Below are positions 1 to 7,246 of a stretch of DNA of 64,000 bases, piece after piece (position 1 is the stretch's first letter; each line of letters begins with the position of its first letter). Location: the NCBI RefSeq assembly GCF_003610235.1, contig NZ_RAPR01000001.1:3348001-3412000 (forward strand), given 5' to 3'. Below the pieces are notes generated by a model. That model worked only from the letters and a program-made list of their open reading frames with translations, was not told the DNA's origin and did no database searches. This stretch comes from Catellatospora citrea (GTDB lineage: Bacteria > Actinomycetota > Actinomycetes > Mycobacteriales > Micromonosporaceae). The position numbers and the translations under genes are program-made.

Positions 1-484
1 ACGAACCGTACTCGTTCTCGACCTGGACCATCAGCACGTTGCCGCCCCGGGTCACCTGGTGCGGCGCCAACTGCGGCACGAGCTGGTCGAAGAACCGGTC
101 GACCGGCTCCAGGAAGCGGGGGTCGTGGCAGCGCAGTGGGATCTCCTCGGTGGCCCGCAGCCAGGCGGGCAGGCCGCCGTTGTCCCACTCCGCGCAGATG
201 TACGGGCCGGGCCGCACGATCGCGTACAGGCCCGCGTCCGCGGCCTCGGCCAGGAAGCGCCCCAGGTCGATGCGGCCGCCGAAGTCGAACTCGCCCGGTC
301 GCGGCTCGTGCAGGTTCCACGGGACGTAGGTCTCGATGGTGTTCAGGCCCATCGCGCGCAGCTTGCGCAGCCGGTCGCCCCACTGCTCGGGCAGCACCCG
401 GAAGTAGTGGATCGCCCCGGAGAGCACCTGGAACGGTTTGCCGTCGAGCTCAAGGGCGTCCGGCGTGACGGTGAAGACTGGCAT
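1..484 (-). CDS. GH35 beta-galactosidase, N-terminal part (runs off window)
   Basis: This is the first 161 codons of a glycoside hydrolase family 35 enzyme, which removes terminal beta-galactose from glycans. The N-terminus is typical of the family: a short strand, then LSGAIHYFRV, NTIETYVPWNLHEP, RPGPYICAEWDNGGLPAWL and, near the window edge, VQVENEYG, whose Glu after Asn is the family's acid/base residue. No signal peptide is visible, so a cytoplasmic enzyme acting on imported oligosaccharides is likely. The ATG has no Shine-Dalgarno. A -10-like TAGACT (493-498, minus strand) ends 8 nt before it, which suggests a leaderless transcript. Two operator-like palindromes lie just upstream. The catalytic nucleophile region is outside the window. 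Confidence 0.93.
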   Translation of the reverse strand, partial: MPVFTVTPDALELDGKPFQVLSGAIHYFRVLPEQWGDRLRKLRAMGLNTIETYVPWNLHEPRPGEFDFGGRIDLGRFLAEAADAGLYAIVRPGPYICAEWDNGGLPAWLRATEEIPLRCHDPRFLEPVDRFFDQLVPQLAPHQVTRGGNVLMVQVENEYGS

Positions 485-492
485 GGTCGCGG

Positions 493-518
493 AGTCTAAA
501 CCAATGGAAAGCGCTTTC
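493..518 (-). promoter_or_regulatory. Leaderless promoter with LacI-type operator GAAAGCGCTTTC
   Basis: Positions 507-518 read GAAAGCGCTTTC, a perfect 12-bp palindrome with a central CG as bound by LacI-family sugar regulators. A -10-like TAGACT lies at 493-498 on the minus strand, so the palindrome would occupy the -35/-10 spacer of the beta-galactosidase promoter. Repression by a LacI protein is inferred; no LacI gene is in the window. Confidence 0.6.
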
Positions 519-564
519 ACCAGCCCTCGGATGCATATTCGTCACCAGAACCGGTGCTGGCGAC

Positions 565-576
565 GTAACCGGTTAC
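565..576. promoter_or_regulatory. Second operator-like palindrome GTAACCGGTTAC
   Basis: A perfect 12-bp palindrome with central CG, 81-92 bp upstream of the GH35 start. AACCGGTT cores are also used by LacI-type regulators. It may be a second, auxiliary operator for the GH35 gene; the centre-to-centre distance to GAAAGCGCTTTC is 58 bp. Confidence 0.4.
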
Positions 577-589
577 CTTCACCGCGAAA

Positions 590-644
590 GTGCGGGGCGG
601 TCCATGGTTTCCAGCCCGGTGGGAGACCAAGGACCGCCCCGCAC
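590..644. terminator. Hairpin terminator after the stress-protein gene
   Basis: Perfect 14-bp arms GTGCGGGGCGGTCC (590-603) and GGACCGCCCCGCAC (631-644) with a smaller nested stem in the loop. It lies just after the stop of the minus-strand gene at 657-1154. There is no U-tract, as is common for actinobacterial terminators. Confidence 0.6.
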
Positions 645-656
645 GTGCGGAAGCGG

Positions 657-1154
657 TCAGGTCCGGCCGGCGAGGCCGCCCTCGTCGAGCAGTCGGAGTG
701 CCTCGTCGGCGGCGGCCGCCTCGACCAGGATCTGATAGCGGTCGGCCTGCATCGCCGACACCGAGGAGAAGTCGCGGCGCCCGCCGGTGAGCGCGTGCCC
801 CGCGAGGCCGAACAGCCCGCCCGCGACCGCGCCGAAGCCCGCGCCGTACAGGATGAGCAGCAGCAGCGAGATCAGCGGCGTGACCCAGTTGAAGAAGCCG
901 AACAGCCAGGCGAAAAGCGCACCGAGCAGGGCTCCGCTCACCGCGCCGTGTGCGGCGGCCCGCCACGACGTCAGCCGCCCGGTGACCTGCTCGACCAGGC
1001 TGAGCCCACGGCCGGCGATCGCGGTGCGCTCGACCGGGAACCCGTTGTCGGACAGGTGGTCGACGGCCCGCTCCGCCTCGGCGTAGGTGTCGTAGGTCGC
1101 GACGACGACCTGCCCGGCGGCGCGGCTGTCCGCGGCCCATTCGGTCTGTGTCAT
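657..1154 (-). CDS. General-stress-protein-17M-like membrane protein
   Basis: A 165-residue protein. The first 60 residues (VVVATYDTYAEAERAVDHLSDNGFPVERTAIAG split over two strands and a helix) resemble the YflT/GSP17M ferredoxin-like domain of general stress proteins. This is followed by a Gly/Ala-rich hydrophobic stretch of two helices (about 70-125) and a C-terminal repeat of the same ferredoxin-like fold (DRYQILVEAAAADEALRLL). The ATG at 1154 was chosen because GAGGAAGG lies just upstream; a longer in-frame extension lacks one. Monocistronic, with a hairpin terminator downstream. Role unknown; membrane-associated stress protein is a family-level inference. Confidence 0.75.
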   Translation of the reverse strand: MTQTEWAADSRAAGQVVVATYDTYAEAERAVDHLSDNGFPVERTAIAGRGLSLVEQVTGRLTSWRAAAHGAVSGALLGALFAWLFGFFNWVTPLISLLLLILYGAGFGAVAGGLFGLAGHALTGGRRDFSSVSAMQADRYQILVEAAAADEALRLLDEGGLAGRT

Positions 1155-1244
1155 GGGAGCCTTCCTCATCACGGCTGACGTTGCCGGGCGGATACCCGCC
1201 GTACGGGCTCGCCAACCGTGTCCGTGCACACCCGACTTCCGCTG

Positions 1245-1697
1245 TCAGCGGACGGCGGGCCGCGTGCCGGGAGCGAAGCGGAACTGGATCGCCTCCATCA
1301 GCGTGCGGCGCTGGGTGTTGTGGAAGGCGGCCACCCGCCAACCGTCGGGTTCGCGTACCAGCGTGTAGGTCTGGACCTTCGTGGGTGCGGGGGTGCGGCG
1401 TCCTTTGTAGGTGTCGCCGCGGCCGACGACCACGGCGGTGTCCGGGCCGAGGAACCTGGTGGCGATCGTCTCCCCGGCCAGCCGGGTGCCCTTGGTGAAC
1501 GCCTTGAACAGGGCGCGGTGGCTCTCGGTGATGTCGGCGCGGCCTCGGTAGACGGTGCCGACGAAGGTCACGTAGCTGGCGTCGGTGGTGAAGGCGCGGC
1601 CGAAAGCGTCGGCGTCCGCGGCGTCCCAGGCTGCTGCGATCGAGGCGAGGAGCTGCTCGATCGCCGCTAGGTCGGTGGCGCGGTCGGGGTGATTCAT
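1245..1697 (-). CDS. SgcJ/EcaC-type SnoaL-like protein
   Basis: A 150-residue single-domain protein of the nuclear-transport-factor-2 fold, closest to the SgcJ/EcaC group (DUF4440-like). Seen features are the N-terminal helix AIEQLLASIAAAWDAADADA, then AFTTDASYVTFVGTVYRGRA, the hallmark of the group, and the terminal strands YTLVREPDGWRVAAFHNTQ. Members are small enzymes or ligand-binding proteins of mostly unknown substrate. GGAGGAAC precedes the ATG. It is divergent from a MarR gene and shares a 110-bp intergenic region holding two inverted repeats, so it is a likely MarR target. Confidence 0.85.
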   Translation of the reverse strand: MNHPDRATDLAAIEQLLASIAAAWDAADADAFGRAFTTDASYVTFVGTVYRGRADITESHRALFKAFTKGTRLAGETIATRFLGPDTAVVVGRGDTYKGRRTPAPTKVQTYTLVREPDGWRVAAFHNTQRRTLMEAIQFRFAPGTRPAVR

Positions 1698-1749
1698 GTG
1701 TTCCTCCCTGGTCGGCCGGGCCTAGCATGGGCTCCGGACACACAGACAC

Positions 1750-1780
1750 TGCATGTATGCAATATCTGCACTCATGCAGA
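1750..1780. promoter_or_regulatory. Tandem MarR-type operators in a divergent promoter
   Basis: Two inverted repeats with a common TGCA core: TGCAT-GT-ATGCA (1750-1761) and TCTGCA-CTCA-TGCAGA (1765-1780). They lie between the SnoaL-like gene (start 1697) and the MarR gene (start 1808). MarR proteins usually bind such sites and repress both themselves and the divergent gene; this assignment is an inference from position and symmetry. Confidence 0.55.
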
Positions 1781-1807
1781 GATTAGCGCAGAGGGAGCCG
1801 CCACGCC

Positions 1808-2281
1808 ATGGCCGACGCCACGCCGCCCGCCGGGATGCCGCCCGGAGCGCACGCGACCTTCCGGCGCTACCTCGACGCGATGACCGCGCATGCCCAGGCC
1901 GCGGCCGACGCGGCCGGGATGCACCCCACCGACTGGGCCGCACTGAGCACGCTGAACCTCGCCGGCCGGCTCACCTCGGGCGAGCTGGCCGAGCGCACCG
2001 GGCTGACCACGGGGGCGACCACCCGCCTGATCGACCGGCTGGAACGCGCCGGGCACGTACGCCGGGTCGCCGACGCCGCCGACCGCCGCCGGGTGCTGGT
2101 CGAGCCCGTGCCGAAGCTGGACGTGGACACCATCGTCGGCCCCGCCCGGCAGCGCCTCGGCGAGGTGTTCCAGGGATACCGACCCGAGGAGCTGGCGGTG
2201 CTGTTCGACTACTTCTCGCGCGCCGCCGACGCCCTGCTCGCCGCCACCCATGAGGTCCGCGCCGACACCGCCCGCCGCTGA
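1808..2281 (+). CDS. MarR family transcriptional regulator
   Basis: A 157-residue winged-helix regulator. The segment TDWAALSTLNLAGRLTSGEL-AERTGLTTGATTRLIDRLERAGHVRRVADAADRRRVLVEP shows the MarR recognition helix and the wing with the DRR signature. N- and C-terminal helices would form the dimer interface. GAGGGA lies upstream of the ATG. It is divergent from the SnoaL-like gene and probably autoregulates through the two inverted repeats at 1750-1780. The ligand cannot be deduced. Confidence 0.92.
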   Translation: MADATPPAGMPPGAHATFRRYLDAMTAHAQAAADAAGMHPTDWAALSTLNLAGRLTSGELAERTGLTTGATTRLIDRLERAGHVRRVADAADRRRVLVEPVPKLDVDTIVGPARQRLGEVFQGYRPEELAVLFDYFSRAADALLAATHEVRADTARR

Positions 2282-2362
2282 CCGGAGACCCCGACGGAAA
2301 CATCCACCAGGGACAATGCCCCGACAGGTGTGACGCCGCGACACTCGGGACACAGGTGGGAC

Positions 2363-3187
2363 ATGAACGTGCGTCGAGTACGGGTCGGTTGCGAGTTCGT
2401 CTATCAATCCGCCGTGGACACCCCCGCGGTGCTGCAGATCGAGCCCCGGGGAACCGGGCCGGTCTCGGTCATCGCCCGCTCCTGGTCACTGGAACCGCAG
2501 CTCACCGTGCGCGGCTACGTCGACCTGTACGACAATCCCTGCACCAGGCTGGTGCTGCCCGCCGGCCGGTGCACCGTGCGCTACGAGGCGACGGCGCTGG
2601 TCCCCGACGCCACCGAGGACACCGCGGGCAACGCGCCGCAACTCCTGCCCGACGAGCTGCCCGACGACGTGCTGATCTTCACCCTGCCCAGCCGCTTCTG
2701 CCTGCCCGACATGCTCGGCGACGAGGCCTGGTCGAGGTTCGGCGCCCTGCCCGCCGACCACACGCGGGTGCAGGCGATCTGCGACTACGTCAACGGCCAC
2801 CTGACGTTCGGCTATGGCACCAGCGACGCCCGGTCGACCGCCGCCGACGTCAACGCGTCGGGTTTCGGGGTGTGCCGCGACTTCACCCACCTGGCCATCT
2901 CGTTCTGCCGGGCGCTGAACATCCCGGCCCGCTACGTGTTCGGCTACCTGCCCGACCTCGACGTGCCCCCGGACCCGGCGCCGATGGACTTCGCGGCCTG
3001 GATGGAGGTGTGGCTCGGCGACCGGTGGTGGACGTTCGATCCGCGCAACAACCGCCCGCGCAAGGGGCGGGTCCTGATCGGGCGCGGCCGCGACGCCTCC
3101 GACGTGGCGATGGTGACGACCTTCGGCGCGCCCGCGCTCGAGTCGATGACGGTCACGGCCGCCGAGGATCCGGAACCCGGCCGCTGA
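2363..3187 (+). CDS. Transglutaminase-like protein with altered catalytic His site
   Basis: A 274-residue protein: an N-terminal beta domain (about 1-105) followed by a transglutaminase/protease core. The catalytic Cys sits in SGFGVCRDFTHLA (C171), and the Asp-bearing strand is RWWTFDPRNNRP. The usual HAW motif that supplies the catalytic His reads DFAAWMEVW (A211), and the alternative His seen in relatives with FDARHN is Asn here. Its activity is therefore doubtful, or uses a rearranged site. Start ATG chosen for the AGGTGGG just upstream. No signal peptide. It follows the MarR gene by 81 bp. Confidence 0.85.
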   Translation: MNVRRVRVGCEFVYQSAVDTPAVLQIEPRGTGPVSVIARSWSLEPQLTVRGYVDLYDNPCTRLVLPAGRCTVRYEATALVPDATEDTAGNAPQLLPDELPDDVLIFTLPSRFCLPDMLGDEAWSRFGALPADHTRVQAICDYVNGHLTFGYGTSDARSTAADVNASGFGVCRDFTHLAISFCRALNIPARYVFGYLPDLDVPPDPAPMDFAAWMEVWLGDRWWTFDPRNNRPRKGRVLIGRGRDASDVAMVTTFGAPALESMTVTAAEDPEPGR

Positions 3188-3272
3188 CCCGGGCGGCGTC
3201 GGAGCACGTCGACCGGAGCGTCGCGCATCGCGATGGACCCGCCATCCGGGCAGTTCTCAGCATCCGACGGGA

Positions 3273-3785
3273 TCAAGCCTCGTCGATTTCGTCCAGCGTC
3301 GTCGGATCGAGGTCGACGACAGGCGTCTCGATGAGGTGGTCGGCGACGTCGCCACGGGGCACCAGGGAACCGTCGACATCGAGATAGCCGCTGATCATGG
3401 TAAACCCACCGCCGCGCTCGAAGAACACGAGCAGCGGCTCGTACGGATCGGGTAGGTCCGGCAGAACGACGCCGGGGACGGCACGCAGGGCATACCAGTG
3501 CAGCGCATCGACGGCGGCCGCGCCGTCGACGAACGAGGCGAACGCGGTGAGGTCCTCGACCTCCTCGACCAAGGTGTCGTCGGCACGCACAGTGGGATCG
3601 ACCGCTTCGGCAAGGTCAGGGAACGGCCACTTGCCGGACGGAAAACGCTGTGCCCACCATGCTGCTCGTCGCAGATGCTCCTGCATGAGCAGGCGCCGAG
3701 ACCGCGTCCGGCCGTGGGCACTGCCGGACCAGTTGACGGCCCGCAAGCGGTCGATGAACTCGGCCGGATTCGACGGCGCCGTCAT
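3273..3785 (-). CDS. Probable immunity protein of a type VII toxin cassette
   Basis: A 170-residue soluble protein that I do not recognise by family. It is acidic at the C-terminus (PVVDLDPTTLDEIDEA) and has a central acidic helix (ADDTLVEEVEDLTAFASFVDGAAAVDALHWYA) as in many small immunity proteins. Its ATG overlaps the stop of the toxin-like gene by 4 bp (ATGA), so the two are translationally coupled. Position directly after a polymorphic toxin is the only basis for the immunity call. It is the last gene of the cassette. Confidence 0.55.
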   Translation of the reverse strand: MTAPSNPAEFIDRLRAVNWSGSAHGRTRSRRLLMQEHLRRAAWWAQRFPSGKWPFPDLAEAVDPTVRADDTLVEEVEDLTAFASFVDGAAAVDALHWYALRAVPGVVLPDLPDPYEPLLVFFERGGGFTMISGYLDVDGSLVPRGDVADHLIETPVVDLDPTTLDEIDEA

Positions 3786-5146
3786 GGCATCTCCCTGAGC
3801 ACAATCTGAAGGATCTCGTCAACGTTGGACAGGTCATCGGCCATCGTGACGGCCGGTTCCAGCTTGCCGAGCTTAGGCCAGTGCTCGAACAGAGGAACCC
3901 CGTACGACTCCTTCGGGGCCAGGTGATGTGCCCCGTAGGAGCTGGGATCCAGCGCGTCTGTCAGAGCGCGAGGATCGCGACCGACATACGGCATGCCCAC
4001 TTCCATGAGATGACTCTCCACATACTCGTGCAGCAGCAAACGCTTGAGCTTGTGCTCGTCGGACCATCGCAGCGTGTCCGCGGCTGCCTTGGTCCACCAG
4101 GTCGCGATGTGGTCCATCGGTGCGAAGTAGCCGGTCACGAGCTCACCTTTGACCGGCACCTCATGTCTGGACATGAACAGGTGGTTCTTCACCCGCTCGA
4201 CAACATGCTGGGGAACCCCCAGCAACTCCGCGATCTTGGCGACGTCGTCGGTCCGGGCACGGATCTCGTCGTAAAGCTCAGCAGCCCTTTCCGACTGCGG
4301 CGTGTCGACATAACCGGCCCCGGCCCAGCGGATTTCGCCTGGTCCCGCCTCCGGCGTCCGTGCATGCGGCACGCCGCCACGTCGTCCGAGCACGGTCATG
4401 ACCGCGGATATCGCCTCGTCAAGTCCGCGCAATGCGGGCATGAGGTTGCGCAGGCTGGTGGTGAGGGCTCTCAGCAACCGGGTGATCCGGGCTCCCCACT
4501 TGGCCACCAGCGCTGTCACCTGCGCCACGACATAAGGTGCGGCGATGCCGAAGGTACCCAGGGTCTCCGCGGTCCAGATCGGCAAGCGGGCCAGCAGGAT
4601 GGAGATGAGCTCACCGATGAGGTCTCGCACCAGCGTGCGTACGAGAGTGACCAGCGCGCCCGACATCGCGACGATGGCCTGCACACCTTTCGCAGCCCCG
4701 GCCAGCGCTGACAGCAACTCCAGCGTTTCGGCGGCCTGACGGCGGTACGCGGTGGCGGCCGGCCCTTCCCAGCCGGCGATATGCCCGGCCACCGCGCGGT
4801 CGTACGCCTGCGCGGTCTCGGTCTGGGCCTTCGCGACATTGGCCCAGGTCTGCGCGTTCGCGGTTACCTGATCCGGGTCACCGGCCAGCCAGTCAAGCGC
4901 CGCTGACAGCGGCTCGACGTGTTCCACGCACCAGCCGAATCCGGCAGCGGTGAGCGCGCCGACCGGGTCGAGCACCCAGACCGCGGTCTCCGCGACCGTG
5001 CCGACACCGCCGAGCACTCCGTCGACCCAGGACCCGTTCTCGACACCGCTGACGATCATGTCGATGGTCTCGGCGATCCCGACACCGGAGAACCACGTCG
5101 TGGTGTCGACGCGTTCCGCGACCAGCGGATGCGGCGTACCACTCAC
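3782..5146 (-). CDS. WXG-type protein with C-terminal polymorphic toxin-like domain
   Basis: A 454-residue putative type VII secretion substrate. The N-terminal half is helical and contains HIAGWEGPAATAYRRQA, a WXG motif inside a WXG100/PPE-like helical hairpin, followed by hydrophobic Ala/Leu-rich helices (about 150-260). After a Gly/Pro linker the last 150 residues read IAELLGVPQHVVERVKNHLF, then MSRHEV, YFAPMDHIATWW, LLLHEYVESHLMEVGMPY and GAHHLAPKE. This order of H, W, HE..E and AHH resembles an uncharacterised C-terminal domain I recall in other polymorphic toxins. The GTG start overlaps the upstream stop (GTGA). The HEYVESH stretch is not the standard HExxH zinc motif; the enzymatic activity is unknown. 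Confidence 0.7.
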   Translation of the reverse strand: MSGTPHPLVAERVDTTTWFSGVGIAETIDMIVSGVENGSWVDGVLGGVGTVAETAVWVLDPVGALTAAGFGWCVEHVEPLSAALDWLAGDPDQVTANAQTWANVAKAQTETAQAYDRAVAGHIAGWEGPAATAYRRQAAETLELLSALAGAAKGVQAIVAMSGALVTLVRTLVRDLIGELISILLARLPIWTAETLGTFGIAAPYVVAQVTALVAKWGARITRLLRALTTSLRNLMPALRGLDEAISAVMTVLGRRGGVPHARTPEAGPGEIRWAGAGYVDTPQSERAAELYDEIRARTDDVAKIAELLGVPQHVVERVKNHLFMSRHEVPVKGELVTGYFAPMDHIATWWTKAAADTLRWSDEHKLKRLLLHEYVESHLMEVGMPYVGRDPRALTDALDPSSYGAHHLAPKESYGVPLFEHWPKLGKLEPAVTMADDLSNVDEILQIVLREMP

Positions 5147-5478
5147 CCGGGATCCCGGAGCAGGCCCTGGTGCCGGTCCGCGGCGAGCCGATCGGCCTGG
5201 TCGTATTCGGCGATCACCCGGTACAGCGCGTCGGCGCGCCGGTCCAGGTCGGTCGCGGTCGCTTGCATGGTCGTCGCGATGCGGGCCTGCAACGGCACCA
5301 GTTTCGCCGGGATGAGCGCGCACAGCAGGCCGTAGGCCTCGCGGTCGAGCGTTACCTGCTTGGCGGCCGAGAACGCCTGCTCAGCCTGGTCGGCCAAGCC
5401 GCGCAGCGTCTGCGCGTGCTGCGCAAGCTGCGACAAGGACGCGGTGACGAACTGGTCCGGGCCGTCAGCTGTCGGCAT
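5143..5478 (-). CDS. EspC/WXG-like small helical protein
   Basis: A 111-residue all-helical protein: FVTASLSQLAQHAQTLRGLA, QAEQAFSAAKQVTLDREAYG and a second long helix TTMQATATDLDRRADALYRV, ending YDQADR. This helix-turn-helix pattern, with YG near the turn, matches the ESX-1-associated EspC/DUF2580-like group of type VII targets and chaperone partners. The ATG lies 14 bp inside the upstream YbaB-like gene, and its stop overlaps the GTG of the toxin gene. It is probably the partner that pairs with the N-terminal WXG region of the toxin for secretion (inference). Confidence 0.65.
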   Translation of the reverse strand: MPTADGPDQFVTASLSQLAQHAQTLRGLADQAEQAFSAAKQVTLDREAYGLLCALIPAKLVPLQARIATTMQATATDLDRRADALYRVIAEYDQADRLAADRHQGLLRDPG

Positions 5479-5791
5479 CGGCGAATCCCGACTCCGCGGC
5501 CAGTTCGCGTACGTGCGCGGCCAGGCCCGCACGGGCGGCCCGGGTCGCGGCCAGCACGGCTGCGGCGATGCGCTCGGCGGGCAGCTCACGCACCCGGTCG
5601 TGCAGCTTCAGCCCGACGAGGTGTCCGCCCTGGTCGACGGTGGCCGTGACCGCGCCGTCGAGCACCGAGGCGTCCACCGCCAGGTCCCGTACCTGCGCGG
5701 CGAAGTCTGCGGCCCGACGGGCCCGCTCCTCCAGCGTCGCCTGCCAATCGCCGATCCTGCGATCGGCCGCGTCGAGATCGTCATCGAGCAT
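5465..5791 (-). CDS. YbaB/EbfC-like protein
   Basis: A 108-residue protein with an N-terminal helix rich in Asp, Arg and Glu, then the small beta sheet ASVLDGAVTATVDQGGHLVGLKL and a C-terminal helix, as in the YbaB/EbfC DNA-binding family. In actinobacteria such genes often open type VII effector operons. A GGGGGAGG lies about 11 nt before the ATG at 5791. It is the first gene of a four-gene cassette with overlapping ends (5465-5478, 5143-5146, 3782-3785), presumably one transcript. Confidence 0.7.
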   Translation of the reverse strand: MLDDDLDAADRRIGDWQATLEERARRAADFAAQVRDLAVDASVLDGAVTATVDQGGHLVGLKLHDRVRELPAERIAAAVLAATRAARAGLAAHVRELAAESGFADADS

Positions 5792-5888
5792 GGCGGCGCC
5801 CGCCTCCCCCACAGTGGCCCCAGGACCGCAGCCTAGGCGGCACCGTCCGGACGCGACAAGGCGTCGGGCCCGTGGTGCGGAGCGGCGC

Positions 5889-6572
5889 TCAGTCCGCGGT
5901 CGGGCCGCGGTCCTGGAACTCGTACGTGGTGGTCAGGTACTCGGGAAGGTCCGGCACCAGGGCATCGGTGCCGTCGACGACCTGCACGTAGCGCTTGCCC
6001 TGGAACAGCGACCAGCTCCCGTCGGCCTCCCTGTCGACCCTGAACAGCTGCGCCTGCGCGGAGGGGGCACAGGCCAGGCCGCGCACACTGCCCGGCGCGG
6101 CGTCGTGCACCGCCGTCATGCAGACCTGGCCCCGTGACGTGGCCAGCACGATCCGGAACAGGTTCCCCTCGGGCCGCAGGACCCATTGCGCACGCTCGTC
6201 GGCACCCTGCTCGGTGGTGGCCCGCACCCGGTCGTCGTCGCGGCCGAGCGCGAGCACCGCCCCGCCCATGCTCGGCACCACGATCGCGATCTGCCGCCGG
6301 CCGGCGAGGATCTCCTCAGGGCCCGCCGAAGCGGCCGCGGACGCGACGGCCGACGGCGCAAGCGAGTCCGCCGGATCGGGCGCGGTCTCGCGCGTGCGCA
6401 GCAGGGCGGTTCCGGTGGCCACGACCAGCACGACCAGGGCGGCGCCGGTGACCGAGGCACGGCGCCGGCGCCGTCGGTCGCCACGTTCGCGCAGCATCGA
6501 CGCGGGGGGAAGCTTCGTGGCCCGCTGGACCTCGTCGGAGATCGAGGTGAGGTCGTCGTGCAGCTCAGCCAT
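5889..6572 (-). CDS. Membrane partner of ECF sigma factor (probable anti-sigma-like protein)
   Basis: A 227-residue single-pass protein. The cytoplasmic N-terminus (about 1-40) ends in RERGDRRRRRRAS, followed by one transmembrane helix ALVVLVVATGTALL and an extracellular Ala/Pro linker plus a beta-rich domain of about 140 residues. Gene order and an 8-bp overlap with the upstream ECF sigma gene suggest it regulates that factor. No HxxxCxxC zinc anti-sigma motif is visible, so it is not a ZAS protein. The extracellular part has Cys at CMTAV and ACAPS that could form a disulfide. Function by context only. Confidence 0.7.
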   Translation of the reverse strand: MAELHDDLTSISDEVQRATKLPPASMLRERGDRRRRRRASVTGAALVVLVVATGTALLRTRETAPDPADSLAPSAVASAAASAGPEEILAGRRQIAIVVPSMGGAVLALGRDDDRVRATTEQGADERAQWVLRPEGNLFRIVLATSRGQVCMTAVHDAAPGSVRGLACAPSAQAQLFRVDREADGSWSLFQGKRYVQVVDGTDALVPDLPEYLTTTYEFQDRGPTAD

Positions 6573-7101
6573 GGGGGGCCTCCTCGTGGTCCGCTTCGGT
6601 CAGCATCCCGGCCATCGCGCGGCGGCCCCGAGCGAGGTACGTCTTGACGGTCCCGACGGGCTTTGCCATCTCGGCCGCCACGTCAGCGACGCTCATGTCG
6701 TTCAGGTGGTGCAGCACGACGGCGCGGCGCTCGACGGCACTCAACTGCTGTAACGCCTGCAGCAGGGCGACGTGGTCCTCGGTGAGTCCGGGCACGCTGG
6801 TGTCGACAGCGGCCCGGCGGTGTGCGCGGATGCGGTTGAACGCCTTGCGCCAGGCACTCACCGCGATCCGGGAGGCGACCCGGCGGACCCATGCCTCGGG
6901 GCTGTCCGCGTCGCGTACGGCCGGCCAGCGCTGCCAGGCCCGGGTGAACGCCTCGGCGACGGCGTCCTCGGCCTCGCTGCGGTTGCCGGTCAGCGTGTAG
7001 ACGTGACCCACGACCCGTCCCGCACAGGCGGCGTAGAAGGCGTCGAACTCCTCGGCGTCACTCGTCCGGCCTGTGCCACCGAAGCCTCGTCCCGTGGTCA
7101 C
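6565..7101 (-). CDS. SigE-family ECF RNA polymerase sigma factor
   Basis: A compact ECF factor of about 178 residues. Region 2 is seen in EEFDAFYAACAGRVVGHVYT and AEDAVAEAFTRAWQRW, and region 4 in LSAVERRAVVLHHLNDMSVADVAAEMAKPVGTVKTYLARGR (read in two parts), matching the SigE-type group of actinomycetes. The GTG at 7101 gives a start just before the conserved part; a GTG at 7143 is also possible and neither has a good ribosome binding site. It overlaps the downstream membrane partner gene by 8 bp and is divergent from the subtilase gene. Confidence 0.88.
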   Translation of the reverse strand: MTTGRGFGGTGRTSDAEEFDAFYAACAGRVVGHVYTLTGNRSEAEDAVAEAFTRAWQRWPAVRDADSPEAWVRRVASRIAVSAWRKAFNRIRAHRRAAVDTSVPGLTEDHVALLQALQQLSAVERRAVVLHHLNDMSVADVAAEMAKPVGTVKTYLARGRRAMAGMLTEADHEEAPHG

Positions 7102-7170
7102 CCGGCGAATGCAACCCCGCCCGCGGGATCGGCCGACCGGCACCAGGCGGCATTGTGTCCGCCGTCACAC

Positions 7171-7188
7171 ACCGGTGATCAACCGGTG
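7171..7188. promoter_or_regulatory. Direct repeat ACCGGTG spaced one helical turn
   Basis: ACCGGTG occurs at 7171-7177 and again at 7182-7188 (11-bp period) in the region between the sigma factor gene and the subtilase gene. Helically phased direct repeats here could bind an activator or repressor of either gene. No family assigned. Confidence 0.3.
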
Positions 7189-7246
7189 GACGGGCTCAGA
7201 CGTCAGCGTGTCGTCCCGGGAGACACCCGGTGGCGGAGAGGACGAC

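Noticed and set aside
4030..4110. HEYVESH in the toxin-like protein as a zinc metalloprotease motif
   Set aside because: Spacing is not HExxH, so protease activity is not supported.
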